Notes: generated by a model from the sequence alone, not told the origin. Positions 1 to 11,100 are shown, counted from the first letter of the stretch. The stretch is DNA of 64,000 nucleotides from Spirosoma radiotolerans (GCF_000974425.1 NZ_CP010429.1:682001-746000); one strand, 5' to 3'. Made by a program: numbers and translations.

Positions 1-241
1 CAACAATGGTGTCGGGGTGTTCAAAACTGACCGATTGGCTGACCATCAGGGGCAGCATAGTCTGCCGGGGAAACAGATAGTTGATGCCATCGATCAGGAC
101 GGCCTGGTCGTCGCCAACGTTCCAGGCAATGGTCAGTAGACGGCTTTGTGGTTCCCGGAAGAAGTAACGTTCGAAGCCAGGCTCCTGACAAATCAGGTTC
201 AGTATGCCCGCCGTTTTTGGGTCCTGATACGTATGTAGCAT
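1..241 (-). CDS. Probable AraC-family regulator, N-terminal part (cut by window edge)
   Basis: An open frame runs leftward from an ATG at 241 off the window with 80 codons and no stop. The translation contains YFFREPQSRLLTIAWN, DQAVLIDGINYLFP and MLPLMVSQSVSFEHPDTI, which read like the cupin-type sensor half of Bacteroidota AraC-family activators, where a buried beta-barrel precedes a C-terminal helix-turn-helix. The DNA-binding half lies outside the window, so the family call is recognition only. A different reading frame over 21-245 is also open but gives low-complexity protein and was rejected. The gene is divergent from the hydrolase at 390, with about 150 bp between them. Confidence 0.5.
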   Translation of the reverse strand, partial: MLHTYQDPKTAGILNLICQEPGFERYFFREPQSRLLTIAWNVGDDQAVLIDGINYLFPRQTMLPLMVSQSVSFEHPDTIV

Positions 242-358
242 ACAAACGATAAGTAATTTCGGTCTGAACCTATATCCAGTTCCAAAAGTAACATGAATTA
301 GGGCATAAGCCTACAGTCCCTGATTCGCCCGCCGTTCCGGGTTGTCAGGGAATGCATT

Positions 359-366
359 TATATTTG
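359..366 (+). promoter_or_regulatory. Bacteroidota -7 promoter element
   Basis: TATATTTG matches the Bacteroidota -7 consensus TAnnTTTG exactly and lies 24 bp before the ATG of the hydrolase at 390. No clean -33 TTTG is present at the usual distance, so this is a moderate call. Confidence 0.35.
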
Positions 367-389
367 TCCGGTAACTTTATCCTGTCTGT

Positions 390-1253
390 ATGCTGATCAA
401 ACCCCTTGATACCGGACTTTTCAAACTTGATGGTGGCGCTATGTTTGGCGTGGTTCCGAAGTCGATCTGGCAAAAACAAAGTCCCGCCGATGAGCGAAAC
501 CTATGCAACTGGGCCATGCGCTGCCTGCTTGTTGAGGAAGGCAACCGGCTTATGCTGGTCGATACCGGTGCGGGCGACAAGCAGGACGCTAAATTCTTCG
601 CCTATTATGACCTGCCCAACGGGAAAACGCTGGTTGGGGCGGTTGAACAGGCCGGGTACTCCATCAATGATATTACCGATGTCCTGCTGACGCACCTGCA
701 CTTCGATCACGCGGGTGGGGCTGTGCAGTACACAGATGCCAGCCGCACGAAGCTCGAAGCAACGTTTCCGCGGGCAAGCTACTGGAGCCATAGTGGTCAG
801 TGGGACTGGGCAACGAACCCTAATCCCCGTGAACGGGCCACGTACCTGCGCGAAAACTTTATGCCCTTGCACGAGAACGACCAGCTTCGGTTTATCGATC
901 AGGAAGACCTGGCTATACCCGGTGTTGACTTGCTTTATGTGGATGGACACACCGAAAAAATGACGTTGCCCACGTTTCAGGTTACGGGCCGTACGGGACA
1001 ACGGCGTACCGTAGCCTTTTGTGCCGATCTTATACCATCGGTGGCGCACATTCCCGTTCCCTATGTAATGGGGTATGACGTGCGCCCGCTCCTGACACTC
1101 AATGAAAAAACGGAGTTTCTTAACCGGGCTGTTGCGGAAGATTGGGTGCTTGTTTTCGATCACGACCCAACCGTCGAAGCCGCCACCTTGGAGCGCACCG
1201 ACAAGGGCGTCCGGGTAAAAGATACCGGAACATTAGCGGAATTTTTGTCGTAA
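390..1253 (+). CDS. MBL-fold metallo-hydrolase
   Basis: A 287-residue cytoplasmic protein (no signal peptide) of the metallo-beta-lactamase fold. The signature THLHFDHAGG at residues 101-110 supplies the HxHxDH metal ligands (H102, H104, D106, H107). Further candidate ligands are in the GHTEKM, FCAD and VFDHDP segments downstream. The overall pattern resembles the quorum-quenching lactonase/YtnP-like branch, which hydrolyses lactones or related esters, but the substrate cannot be read from the sequence. Length is usual for single-domain members. It is followed by an inverted-repeat element and then a same-strand patatin gene, so it is probably transcribed alone. Confidence 0.85.
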   Translation: MLIKPLDTGLFKLDGGAMFGVVPKSIWQKQSPADERNLCNWAMRCLLVEEGNRLMLVDTGAGDKQDAKFFAYYDLPNGKTLVGAVEQAGYSINDITDVLLTHLHFDHAGGAVQYTDASRTKLEATFPRASYWSHSGQWDWATNPNPRERATYLRENFMPLHENDQLRFIDQEDLAIPGVDLLYVDGHTEKMTLPTFQVTGRTGQRRTVAFCADLIPSVAHIPVPYVMGYDVRPLLTLNEKTEFLNRAVAEDWVLVFDHDPTVEAATLERTDKGVRVKDTGTLAEFLS

Positions 1254-1350
1254 GGTAGACGACTGGTCCGCGTAGCCGGAAACCAATGACGCCTGGCTTG
1301 TTAAGACCTATGTCCTGCTCACCTGCGGCTTGGCGGACCAGTCGTCTACC
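1254..1350. repeat. Inverted-repeat element with GGTCCG core, copy 1
   Basis: A 17-bp perfect inverted repeat: arms at 1254-1270 (core GACTGGTCCG) and 1334-1350 (core CGGACCAGTC), separated by 63 bp. The left arm begins right after the stop codon of the hydrolase gene. It could act as a terminator stem, but there is no T-run. The GGTCCG/CGGACC core is shared with elements near 27.3, 55.4 and 58.7 kb. Confidence 0.6.
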
Positions 1351-1404
1351 TGACAAAAACCAAAAAAGTAGACAGACCGTTATCTAATCAATAGTCTGAA
1401 ATAT

Positions 1405-2184
1405 ATGAAAATAGGGTTGGTGTTATCAGGGGGAGGGGCTCGTGGCATTGCTCATCTGGGGGTCATAAAAGCCTTGCAGGAAATGGGCATACCGTTCGAC
1501 CAGATTGCCGGAACTAGTGCCGGTTCCATTACCGGTGCTTTGCTGGCTCAGGGGTACACACCCGACGAAAGTCTGAAAATCATTGAATCGTCTTCGTTTA
1601 TGCGCCACTTGCGCCCTGCCTGGAACCGAATGGGCCTGCTGCGTCTGGACATGGTCGTCGACTTATACAGAAAGTACATTCCGCACGACTCATTTGAAGG
1701 GCTTAAAATTCCGTTACACGTGGTTGCGGTCGATTTGAATGCTGGCGAACAGGTCGTTTTCGAGAAAGGAGAACTGATCCGACCTGTACTGGCATCATGC
1801 TGTTTACCGGGTATTTTTGAGCCAATGCTCATTCACAAACGCCAGTTTGTGGATGGAGGTGTCTTGAATAACTTGCCGGTTGATGTGATCGAAAACAAAG
1901 TTGATTTCCTGATCGGATCGCATTGCAATGTATTGGGTCCCCGTAAACCGATTACCTCCATGCGGGGAGTTATTGAGCGTAGCTTAGTGCTTGCCGTGCA
2001 AAGCAAAACAAGAGACCGCTTCGCCAAGTGTAACGTGCTGATTGAGCCGCCCCAACTTTCGCAGTATACAACAACGGACATCAGCAAAGCCCGCGAGTTA
2101 TTTCGGATCGGTCATCAATATACCCGCTCGATGGCGGCAGATATTAGCAAAGCCCTGGAGCGAACAACGCTCGAACTCTCATAG
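1405..2184 (+). CDS. Patatin-like phospholipase
   Basis: A 259-residue patatin-family serine acyl hydrolase. The oxyanion-hole motif GGGARG is at residues 9-14, the nucleophile elbow GTSAG at 36-40 (Ser38), and the catalytic Asp lies in the DGG motif (Asp150), giving the Ser-Asp dyad of this family. There is no signal peptide and no C-terminal beta-barrel, so it is the short cytoplasmic RssA/YjjU-like type rather than the secreted PlpD type. Its substrate is probably a membrane phospholipid or lysophospholipid (family knowledge). It starts at an ATG preceded by an A-rich stretch and ends before a long non-coding region. Confidence 0.9.
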   Translation: MKIGLVLSGGGARGIAHLGVIKALQEMGIPFDQIAGTSAGSITGALLAQGYTPDESLKIIESSSFMRHLRPAWNRMGLLRLDMVVDLYRKYIPHDSFEGLKIPLHVVAVDLNAGEQVVFEKGELIRPVLASCCLPGIFEPMLIHKRQFVDGGVLNNLPVDVIENKVDFLIGSHCNVLGPRKPITSMRGVIERSLVLAVQSKTRDRFAKCNVLIEPPQLSQYTTTDISKARELFRIGHQYTRSMAADISKALERTTLELS

Positions 2185-2294
2185 CGTATCATCTGATACA
2201 CTCATCAAAGCCTCCTATATAATCCTTACGCTTGTTTCCCTTGTTAACTAGCCTGTTAATAAGGGGAGTAGGTTGCTCACCAACAGCTGCTTGA

Positions 2295-2336
2295 CGCTAC
2301 GGGTTACAATTGCTTAACCGCTTGTAACCCGTAGCG
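2295..2336. terminator. Strong hairpin after the patatin gene
   Basis: Perfect 15-bp arms (CGCTACGGGTTACAA at 2295-2309 and its complement at 2322-2336) with a 12-nt loop. No T-run follows, so it may be a processing or 3'-end stabilising stem rather than a classical terminator. Confidence 0.5.
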
Positions 2337-2851
2337 GTCTGCTTAAAGTCCCCACAGCTACCAGTAATAGCGAAATACCTTGCCCCAATTCGGCCTGCGT
2401 TTACTAATGGCTACAGATATTACTTAGGTAATATTCCTGTGGTATAGGCAGTTGTTTTTCTAAAGGAGTAACAAGCAACTCGCAGATACATAAGGTAATA
2501 ATTAAATTACACTTGTCATGAAGTTAACTAAGCACGTGTAGAAAAGCCTCATTCTAAGTAGCGTTACATTTTAACCAGTGAGACACGGTTGATTCGCATA
2601 TAATAAAAATGCTATTTATTGATTTTTTGTAATACTCATATAAGTTGTATTTAAGTGTGTATATTTTATATTATTCTTCTATTTACTAATACTATGTTAA
2701 AAATACTCAGTTATACTTTGTTCTGGAATCAGCGAAAAATTTATCATGTGGGCATATAGTTAATAGCCTTATTTTGATATATGTAAAATTATATTCTGCA
2801 TTACTATGAGTAGTCACTATAAAAAGCTGAATACTTTACAATATTAGGAAT

Positions 2852-2882
2852 TTTGTATTGCATTTTTTTGGCTATAGTTTTG
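2852..2882 (+). promoter_or_regulatory. Promoter of first susCD pair
   Basis: TTTG at 2852-2855, a 19-bp spacer, then TAGTTTTG at 2875-2882. Both boxes match the Bacteroidota housekeeping promoter consensus (-33 TTTG, -7 TAnnTTTG) at about the expected spacing. It lies 40 bp before the susC start codon at 2922. Confidence 0.65.
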
Positions 2883-2921
2883 TAGACACGGAAAAGTATT
2901 TTAACCTAACTAACAACACTT

Positions 2922-5900
2922 ATGAGTAGAATTCTATTATTGAGTTTCCTTTTAGTTAACTCAGTATTGTCCACCGCGTGGGCGCAGGAAAGGAAAGTCG
3001 TCGGTAAGGTTATATCGGCCGAAGACGGATCAGCCCTACCGGGGGTTTCAGTTGTCGTAAAAGGAACAACGAAAGGAACAAACACGGATGCAAGTGGTGT
3101 GTACGTCATCTCAATACCGAGCACGAAAGGTATCTCGCTGGTATTTAGCTTCGTGGGCGTTGTCACACAGGAAGTAAAAGTTGGTAATGAGTCGGAAATA
3201 AACGTAAGTCTGGTATCCGACTCCCGTCAGTTATCCGAAGTCGTCGTAACCGGCGTCGGGGTGGCCACCTCTAAGGCTAAACTTGGTATCGCCGTCGAAT
3301 CCGTTTCGGCGAAAGATTTGCCAGCCGCGCCAACAGCCTCCATTGACCAGGCGCTTGTTGGTAAAATTGCGGGCGCTCAGATTGTCAGCGCCAACGGTAC
3401 ACCCGGCTCAAAAGCGAATATTCTGCTTCGGGGAATCAACACAATCAACCGTGGTACGGCGCCTATCGTCCTGATGGATGGTGTACAGGTTGGTTCTACT
3501 GACCTTAACTCGCTGGATCTGAATACAATTGATCGGGTAGAGGTCATTCAGGGAGCAGCCGCCGGTACGCTTTATGGTGCCCAGGGCGCCAACGGTGTTA
3601 TTCAGTTGTTCAGCAAACGGGGTAAAGATGGCCCGGCCCAAATTAGTTTTTCTAACAGCTATGCCACGAACTCGTATATCAATCAGGGCGGTGTTGGACA
3701 GGCCGACAAGCATGCTTTCGTGACGGATGCCAGCAACAATGTTATCGGTGTATCCGGCAAGCCACTTACGTTCGATCCGGCGACTAGTACCTGGAGTGAA
3801 AACGTTCAATACAATGCATTGGATGTTAACAGCCAGGCCAACAAGCCATACGATCAAAATCTGAAGTTCTACGATTACTATAGCATGTTCTTCAAACCTT
3901 CCGAAACGATCAACAACTCGTTGAACATATCGGGCGGAAGTGGAAGGGCTGATTACAGCATTACGGCCTCAAATAGTTATCAGACCACTATTCTGAAAAA
4001 TAACGGAGCCTACAACCGGAGTAACCTCGTCAGCAACATAGGCATGACCCTGGCTAAGAACCTGACCCTACGCAGTGTTACGCAGTTGGTTTATACCAAA
4101 AATACGATTAACACCTACGACCGGGCCGTATGGTATGACATCAACAATACTCGTCCGTTCAACAATTACGATTACAAGGATCCCGATGGAAACTATGCTG
4201 CTTATTATGGTAGTGCTTCAGGCGTAAACGGCTATAATCCAAATTATCGCCTGCAGTACCGGAACCATTTTGATAATAAGGTCGATGTTATTCAGAGCGT
4301 GGAATTGGATTATAAGCCCATTAAATACCTGGATCTCAACGCTAAATATGGCCTGAACTATACGCAGGAGGAAGAACGGTATAATTACGCAAACCAGACC
4401 CTGAATCGGAATATCATTGCCAACGGAGCAGGTTATGCTACGAGCACAAATGCCAGTGATGCGAAAGGTGAGGTTTCAACGTACGAATACAAAACGGTAT
4501 TCCAGAACTTCCTGGCCAGCGCGTTCATCAAAACGGATTTCCAGGAAGATTTCAAACTGAATGTTCCCATTCGGACATCGACGCAGGTATCTTTCGATTA
4601 CCGGCAAAATAACTACAGTGAGTTTGATACATACGGTCTTGGTCTTCCTACCTATACACCCTATACAGGTGCGCAGGCTAGTACTTACCGGATATCACTT
4701 GATAACCGCACGCCGTTTGTCACGTATGGCTACCTGATTAATCAGCATATCGAATATGGTGAACTCCTGGGCGTTACGGCTGGTTTTCGCTCGGATTATT
4801 CATCTGCTTTTGGTCGCGGGTCAACACCGTTCACGTTCCCACACGCCGATGGATACATTCGTCCTTCGTCGCTTAAGTTCTGGCAGAATAGCACTTTAGG
4901 AACATACGTACCCGAATTCAAGCTACGGGCAGCATATGGTGAAGCGGGTATTCAGCCAAAACCATTCGACCGCTACGTGACATTAGGTACCCGGACATTT
5001 GGTGCTAATAACGTATTTTATAATACCACTACGCAAAGCAACCCGGATCTGGGTGTAGAAGTCTCGAAAGAACTCGAAATAGGCACTGACTTTACGGTGA
5101 AAGGCGGGAACGGCGACTGGCTCAAACGGCTCAATTTTTCGTTCAGCTACTGGAATCGCTCGACCGATAACGCTATCTATAACGTAAACTCGGCTCCATC
5201 GACAGGGGTGGGTACGGTTAAAGATAATGCGTTCTCACTGTCTTCCAGAGGAACACAGATCTCGTTAAACGCAACGGTTTACCGGGGTAACAACATCACC
5301 TGGAATTTTACGACCAATTTTGGGCACCAGAGTTCACAGATCGACGCAGTAAAAGGGAATCAGCAAATTGTTGTTACGTCCAGCGCCGGTAGCACCAACT
5401 ACGTGCTGAAAGCAGGCCAGAAAATTGGACAGTTGTTCGGTTATTTAGGCATTCACAGCCTCGATCAGATTCTGCCCGACGGCACCCCCGCCATTTCGGA
5501 AGCCAACAAACCTAACTACGAAGTGGCCAGCAATGGATATGTCGTCAACAAAGCGACCAAGCAGCCGCTCTTTAGCTCAGGTCAGTACAGCTTTGGTGAC
5601 CCGAATCCTACGTTTGTTTCGTCGTTCATCAATGATATTTCGTTCCGTGACATCGTGACGTTGAATTTCCAGTTCGATTGGACCCAGGGAAGCCATTTGT
5701 ACAACCAAACGAAAGAATGGATGTATCGTGATGGTATCCATAAGGATTACACAACGCCAATTACGATCAACGGTCAAACAGGTGCCTGGACAGCTTTCTA
5801 TCGGGGTATTTATCAGGCTGGTGCCAACAATGGAACGAAGGACTACTTCTACGAAGACGCTTCTTTTGTTCGGCTGCGTAACGTAGCCTTAGGGGTCGAG

Positions 5901-6134
5901 CTGACGAAACTCATCAAGTTACCTATGCGTCGCCTACAGGTCGTCTTTAGCGGTCGTAATATCCTGACCTTTACGAAGTACACCGGCTTTGATCCTGAAA
6001 TAAGCTCAGGCCAGACAACGGGTAGCAACTTGTCGAGTGGTGGTGGCGAAAACTCCGCATGGGACCGGGGCACAGATCACAACACGACGCCAAACAACCG
6101 CTCGTACCAGGTCTCCCTCAACTTCGGTTTCTAA
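2922..6134 (+). CDS. SusC/RagA-family TonB-linked outer-membrane receptor (pair 1)
   Basis: A 1070-residue outer-membrane transporter that, with its SusD partner, imports oligomeric nutrients using TonB energy (family knowledge). Residues 1-22 are a signal peptide ending in AWAQ. A carboxypeptidase-D-like beta-sandwich covers about 24-100, a TonB-box-like EVVVTGVG lies at 106-113, the plug is about 115-235, and a 22-strand barrel ends in the aromatic terminus SLNFGF. The usual SusC plug motif LKDASxxAIYG is replaced by IQGAAAGTLYGAQGANGV, so this is a divergent subfamily. The partner susD starts 23 bp after the stop. The substrate is unknown because no degradative enzyme is adjacent. Confidence 0.95.
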   Translation: MSRILLLSFLLVNSVLSTAWAQERKVVGKVISAEDGSALPGVSVVVKGTTKGTNTDASGVYVISIPSTKGISLVFSFVGVVTQEVKVGNESEINVSLVSDSRQLSEVVVTGVGVATSKAKLGIAVESVSAKDLPAAPTASIDQALVGKIAGAQIVSANGTPGSKANILLRGINTINRGTAPIVLMDGVQVGSTDLNSLDLNTIDRVEVIQGAAAGTLYGAQGANGVIQLFSKRGKDGPAQISFSNSYATNSYINQGGVGQADKHAFVTDASNNVIGVSGKPLTFDPATSTWSENVQYNALDVNSQANKPYDQNLKFYDYYSMFFKPSETINNSLNISGGSGRADYSITASNSYQTTILKNNGAYNRSNLVSNIGMTLAKNLTLRSVTQLVYTKNTINTYDRAVWYDINNTRPFNNYDYKDPDGNYAAYYGSASGVNGYNPNYRLQYRNHFDNKVDVIQSVELDYKPIKYLDLNAKYGLNYTQEEERYNYANQTLNRNIIANGAGYATSTNASDAKGEVSTYEYKTVFQNFLASAFIKTDFQEDFKLNVPIRTSTQVSFDYRQNNYSEFDTYGLGLPTYTPYTGAQASTYRISLDNRTPFVTYGYLINQHIEYGELLGVTAGFRSDYSSAFGRGSTPFTFPHADGYIRPSSLKFWQNSTLGTYVPEFKLRAAYGEAGIQPKPFDRYVTLGTRTFGANNVFYNTTTQSNPDLGVEVSKELEIGTDFTVKGGNGDWLKRLNFSFSYWNRSTDNAIYNVNSAPSTGVGTVKDNAFSLSSRGTQISLNATVYRGNNITWNFTTNFGHQSSQIDAVKGNQQIVVTSSAGSTNYVLKAGQKIGQLFGYLGIHSLDQILPDGTPAISEANKPNYEVASNGYVVNKATKQPLFSSGQYSFGDPNPTFVSSFINDISFRDIVTLNFQFDWTQGSHLYNQTKEWMYRDGIHKDYTTPITINGQTGAWTAFYRGIYQAGANNGTKDYFYEDASFVRLRNVALGVELTKLIKLPMRRLQVVFSGRNILTFTKYTGFDPEISSGQTTGSNLSSGGGENSAWDRGTDHNTTPNNRSYQVSLNFGF

Positions 6135-6157
6135 TTCATTTTCAGCACGAACAACTC

Positions 6158-7792
6158 ATGAAAAAATATATAAAAAATACGGTTTTGTCTCTTGCGCTGG
6201 TTAGCCTTTTGGGTGCCTGTAAGGAGCAACTGGATGTAAAAAATCCCAATCAGCCTACGCCGTCGAGTGCCTCCACCGAAACAGGGGTCATTGGCCTGGC
6301 TCAGGGTAGTGTGTACATCAACGGATTCAAAGATGGAATTAAGTATTACGACGGTATCCCTGGTTATTTCTGGACAGGTGCTGTTGGGTTCCATGAAATG
6401 ATGGGCGATGTGGTTGGCGAAGAAGCGGCCAACGTATATGGCAATCAGATTGGCATGCCCGATGTTGTAATCCTGGATGACGGCACAAAAGTACTTAACC
6501 CCAGTGCGATCAACAGTCAGATTGCGCTGATCCGGACCATCAATACGAACGCCAATGCAGGTGCCAACCCGCTATTCTATGAATGGGGGTATATGTACAA
6601 CCTGAATAACGCCATGAATAACGTGATTGACATTGCCAAGACAACGACGTTTTCGGGTGATGCAACTAGCTCGGCAGCCAAAAAGAATACGGTTTTGGCC
6701 TGGGCTTACTGGTGGAAAGGCTATGCCTATTCGCGGATTGGTTCGATTTACTACGCGGGCTTAATCAATGACAAAACGGCGGCTACGAATGCCAACTATG
6801 TCACAAAAGAGAAAATCATTGACGAAGCCAACAAAAACCTCGATCAGGCGGCCGCGTTATTGACCGCGCTGGGTACAGATGCAAATTATACCGCCACGAT
6901 TACCGCCCTGATTCCGCAGTTTAATCAAGTTGGCAAAGGTGTTCCGCCAACAACAGACATGTGGAAACGGAGCATCAATACGCTCAAAGCCCGTAACATT
7001 CTGGTGAATACAACGGCCGCTGCTATGACGGCCGCTCAATGGGGGCAGATTCTGACGTTGACAAATGATGGCGTAAAATCGACGGACAATGTATTTACGG
7101 GCCGGTCGACCGATAACGCCGATTTTATCTCCAGCGTAAATGGCAGCATGGCCGCTAAATCGACCGGCGTACCGGGTACGGTTACGTATAAAATCAGCGA
7201 ACGCTTGATACAGGACTTCCCCGCGGGCGATAAACGGTTGACTAATAATTTTACGCAGTTGGCTGCTCCGGCGCTGTTCAACTCCGACCGTGGTAACTCA
7301 TTCAACACGCGCTGGCAGTTAGTAAGTGGCGGCAAAGGACAAGCAGGTGTAGTTGTATTGAGTAACTTAACGGTTGGTGCGTATGAACTCTACCTGGCCA
7401 GCACGTACGAAGAAAATGAACTGATGAAGGCCGAGGCTAAAATCTACACGGGTGATATTGCTGGTGGGCTGGCGTCTATCGATGCTGTACGGTCATTTCA
7501 GGGAGCTGGTTTGGCACCGCTGAGTGGCCTGTCTCTCGCCGACGCTAAGGAGGCTCTTCGCAAAGAACGTCGGGTTGGTCTGGTCTTCCGCGGATTGTCT
7601 TTTTACGATGCACGTCGTTGGGAGGTCATCACCAAGGGTCGCACAGGGGCTGTTGTGGTTGACAAAGCTGGTAAAGTGAACACCAATGCCACCATTCAGT
7701 ATAACTTCCTCGATTATTGGGATGTTCCGGATAACGAGTTAGCGTACAATCCGGCTGCTGCAGGTAGTGCACCCATAAAGAACCCGAAGTAA
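6158..7792 (+). CDS. SusD/RagB-family outer-membrane lipoprotein (pair 1)
   Basis: A 544-residue SusD-like nutrient-binding lipoprotein that caps the SusC pore at the cell surface (family knowledge). I start it at the ATG at 6158, not at an upstream ATG inside susC, because only this start gives a lipoprotein signal (MKKYIKNTVLSLALVSLLGA then Cys21). TPR-like helices and the C-terminal segment with EENELMKAEAKIYTGD and KERRVGLVFRGLSFYDARRW are typical of the family. A factor-independent terminator at 7839-7870 closes this two-gene unit. Confidence 0.93.
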   Translation: MKKYIKNTVLSLALVSLLGACKEQLDVKNPNQPTPSSASTETGVIGLAQGSVYINGFKDGIKYYDGIPGYFWTGAVGFHEMMGDVVGEEAANVYGNQIGMPDVVILDDGTKVLNPSAINSQIALIRTINTNANAGANPLFYEWGYMYNLNNAMNNVIDIAKTTTFSGDATSSAAKKNTVLAWAYWWKGYAYSRIGSIYYAGLINDKTAATNANYVTKEKIIDEANKNLDQAAALLTALGTDANYTATITALIPQFNQVGKGVPPTTDMWKRSINTLKARNILVNTTAAAMTAAQWGQILTLTNDGVKSTDNVFTGRSTDNADFISSVNGSMAAKSTGVPGTVTYKISERLIQDFPAGDKRLTNNFTQLAAPALFNSDRGNSFNTRWQLVSGGKGQAGVVVLSNLTVGAYELYLASTYEENELMKAEAKIYTGDIAGGLASIDAVRSFQGAGLAPLSGLSLADAKEALRKERRVGLVFRGLSFYDARRWEVITKGRTGAVVVDKAGKVNTNATIQYNFLDYWDVPDNELAYNPAAAGSAPIKNPK

Positions 7793-8142
7793 TACAAAAA
7801 GCATACTGTTTCAATAATACATAGATTATACTGTTACGAAGGCTCTCTGCTACTGGCAGGGAGCCTTTTTGGTATACTAAGATGCATATTGTTTGTAAAA
7901 CAGAAACGGTTCTGAATCGAACAGGAGAAAATTGACGTATAGGCAGTAAAATCAGGTAAACTAACACGCCAGATCAGGATGGAGACAGGTTCAGTAAACT
8001 ACCCGACTGAGGCCGTATATTTATACGATGGAGGTGATTTTTGCGTTTGAAAAAATAGTAGCTTGCTACGTTTTCTAGTATATTGTTTTGTTTGTTTGGG
8101 TGCCAGAACTTTAAAAGACTTTACTTGGAGTATAACGTATAC
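7793..8142. other. Intergenic region between susCD pairs 1 and 2
   Basis: About 350 bp without a gene. It holds the terminator of pair 1 (7839-7870) and a possible promoter for pair 2: TTTG at 8046-8049 and TACGTTTT at 8067-8074, a one-base deviation from TAnnTTTG with a 17-bp spacer. Nothing else recognisable. Confidence 0.45.
7839..7870 (+). terminator. Intrinsic terminator of susCD pair 1
   Basis: Hairpin with 12-bp arms (one mismatch) around AAGGCTCTCTGC at 7839-7850 and GCAGGGAGCCTT at 7856-7867, followed by a T-run to 7870. It lies about 45 bp after the susD stop codon. Confidence 0.8.
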
Positions 8143-11100
8143 ATGAGGAAATTTTATTGTGGTATTATCTGGTCAGCATGGCTGCTCCTGCTGCCGGGCT
8201 ATTTGCTCGCCCAAAGTCAGCGTATAACAGGTACGGTTACATCGGCTCAGGATGGCTTGCCCATTCCCGGCGTCAATGTTATCGTAAAGGGAACAACAAA
8301 CGGCGTCAGCACCGACGCGAATGGTAAGTACAGCATTACGGCCCCTGGTCCGACGGCTGTATTATTGCTTTCTTCTATTGGCCTAGTATCGCAGGAGGTA
8401 ACGGTGGGTAACCGCACGGTTATCAATGTGAAAATGCAGGAGGCCGTCAATGAGTTGACACAGGTAGTCGTTACGGGTTACAACACAACTCAGCGTAAAG
8501 ACATTACTGGCTCTATTGCGTCTATTTCGCCTGACAAATTTAAAGATATTCCCGTAACCAGTTTCGACCAGGCTTTACAAGGGCAGGCGGCTGGTGTGCA
8601 GGTAACACAATCGTCTGGTACACCGGGTGGAGGACTTACTGTTCGGGTGCGGGGGAATACATCCATTTCGGCCAGCAACCGTCCTTTGTTCATTGTCGAT
8701 GGTGTCCCCGTGGAAGATGGTTCATTATCTGGTCGTGATTTTGGTGGCCAGACGGATAACGCGTTTGCCCTATTTAACCCCAACGATATTGAGTCTATCC
8801 AAGTATTAAAAGATGCCTCTGCAAAAGCCATTTATGGGTCAAGAGCAGCTAACGGTGTAGTACTGGTAACGACTAAGCGGGGTAAAGCGCAGAAAACAAC
8901 CTTCACTGCTGATGTGCAGCGAGGAATAACGGACGTGGTTCGTCGGCCCGACCTGTTGAATGCCACGGAATTGCTTGATCTACAACGGGAGGCTGTCACT
9001 AATGCTGGACTGGATCCGGATAAGTTGGGGTTGATTAAAGGCGTTACCGATGGGCAAAATACCGACTGGGTGAATGCTGTGCTTCGGAAAGGCGTTTACC
9101 AGCAGTATCAGGTATCGACCCAGGGTGGTAATGACCGTACTCAGTTCTACCTTAGTGGTAGCTATCGCAACGAACAGGGCGTTCAATTGAATAATCAGTT
9201 TACCCGTCTTACAGGTCAATTAAAGCTGGATCATAAGGCTACGGATAAGCTTTCATTTGGAACGAACCTGACTTTATCTAGGGTGCTGAACAAGCGCGTC
9301 AAGGGCGATAATTTTCTGGACGGTGTCTATTCTGGAGCAGTGAAGAGTCTTCCATACTACTCACCTTATAATGAACAGGGCCGTTTGTATGTCCCGACTG
9401 ATGCCGAGTACCCGGGGTTTCCTAATTTCAATCCGGTGGCTCAGGCTTTGTTACCGCGCTTTAATGCCTATACTGTGAAACTTCTTGGTGGGCTATACGC
9501 TGAATATGAGATTCTACAGAATCTACGCTTCCGCTCGAAGGTAAGTATTGACTATAATAACGTAACTGAAGATCAGTTTGAACCCTCGACGACGGCTATT
9601 GGTGGTTTTCTGACCAGTGTCGGTGGGCAGGGCTACGGTGTTTTTATAAATACAGCTACATCAACTTTTGTCAATACAAACACATTAACCTACAATTTTC
9701 AGCTAGCCGAAAAACATCAGTTTAATGCACTGGCAGGGGTAGAAATCTTGGAGCGTACACAGCGGAGTGGGGATGTTCAGGGAAGGTTATTTCCCAGCGA
9801 TGACTTCACGTACATAAGCTCAGCCGGTATTGTTGATCAGGGGGGCTCGTCTGTAGTAAATAATGGCTTGTTCTCGTCGTTTGGTGAAGTTCGCTATAGC
9901 TACGATGAGAAATACCTGGCAACAATAACCGCTCGCTACGATGGTTCGTCGCGTTTCGGACAGAGTAAGCGGTTCGGCGTATTTCCATCTGCATCGTTTG
10001 CCTGGCGTATTTCGAGCGAAAAGTTTATGGAACGTTTCCGGTTCCTGAGCGATCTAAAACTGCGGGCCAGCTATGGCTTTACCGGTAACGAACGCATTGG
10101 TGATTTTCAATTCCTGGGTACCTGGTCGTCGGTTACATACAGCGGTTCAACGGGTGTTGGCCCTTCTGCACTGGCCAATGCTAATCTGCAATGGGAGCGC
10201 ACTCGCGAATCGAACATCGGTCTGGATGCGTCTTTTTTTAGTGGACGACTCAATGTGATCTTTGATGCATATGACAACCTGACCGATAAGCTGTTATTCG
10301 CTCAGCCTATTCCACAAACCACAGGTTTTAGTACGGTGCAGGGTAATATTGGAAAAGTGTCTAACAAAGGCTTAGAACTAACCATATCCACAGTCAATTT
10401 AAACCGGGCAGTTCGTTGGAGTACGGACCTGAACCTATCGCACAATAGCAATAAAGTAGTCGAATTGGCTAGTTCCGAACCGGTTTTTCGCGGCTACCAG
10501 GGAAATGGGGTATCAAATACGAACGTTGTTTTACCAGGTCAGCCCCTGGGAACGTTTTGGGGATTGAAGTTTTTAGGCGTTGATCCAGCTACCGGTGATG
10601 CCATTTACGACGATAAAAACGGGGATGGCCGTATTACGCCAGCCGATGGCCAGGTGATCGGTAACGCACAGCCTAAACTTTATGGAGGCCTAACGAATAA
10701 AGTATCCTGGAAAGGGATTGATTTGAGCGCTTTGCTTCAGTTTTCGTACGGAAACAGTATTTTGAATTTTTCAAATCAGACGCTGCTGAACTCGGGTGCC
10801 GATATTCAGAATAACCAAACACGGCAGGCCTTAAAACGGTGGCGTAAAGAAGGTGACATCACGAGTGTTCCCCGCTACGTGTATCAGAATACGTACAACA
10901 ACTACACGAGCAGCCGATTTATTGAGGATGGGTCGTACCTGCGCCTGAAGAACGTATCGCTGGGGTATAATTTCCCGAAGGCCTGGATCAACAAATACAA
11001 AGTTAGTAACGCCCGTCTGTATGTGTCAGCAACGAATATTCTGACCTGGACTCGTTATTCTGGCCCCGATCCGGAAGTAAGCACGCTTGATGGATCGACC

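Larger units (their letters stand above)
2185..2921. other. Long AT-rich intergenic region
   Basis: These 737 bp contain no credible gene. They hold a terminator-like hairpin at 2295-2336, then an increasingly AT-rich stretch (about 2560-2900) leading to the promoter of the first susC gene. No RNA gene was recognised. Confidence 0.6.

Noticed and set aside
501..1163. Long minus-strand frame opposite the MBL hydrolase
   Set aside because: It is antisense to a gene with clear metal-binding motifs and yields a Cys/Arg/Pro-rich protein without family features.
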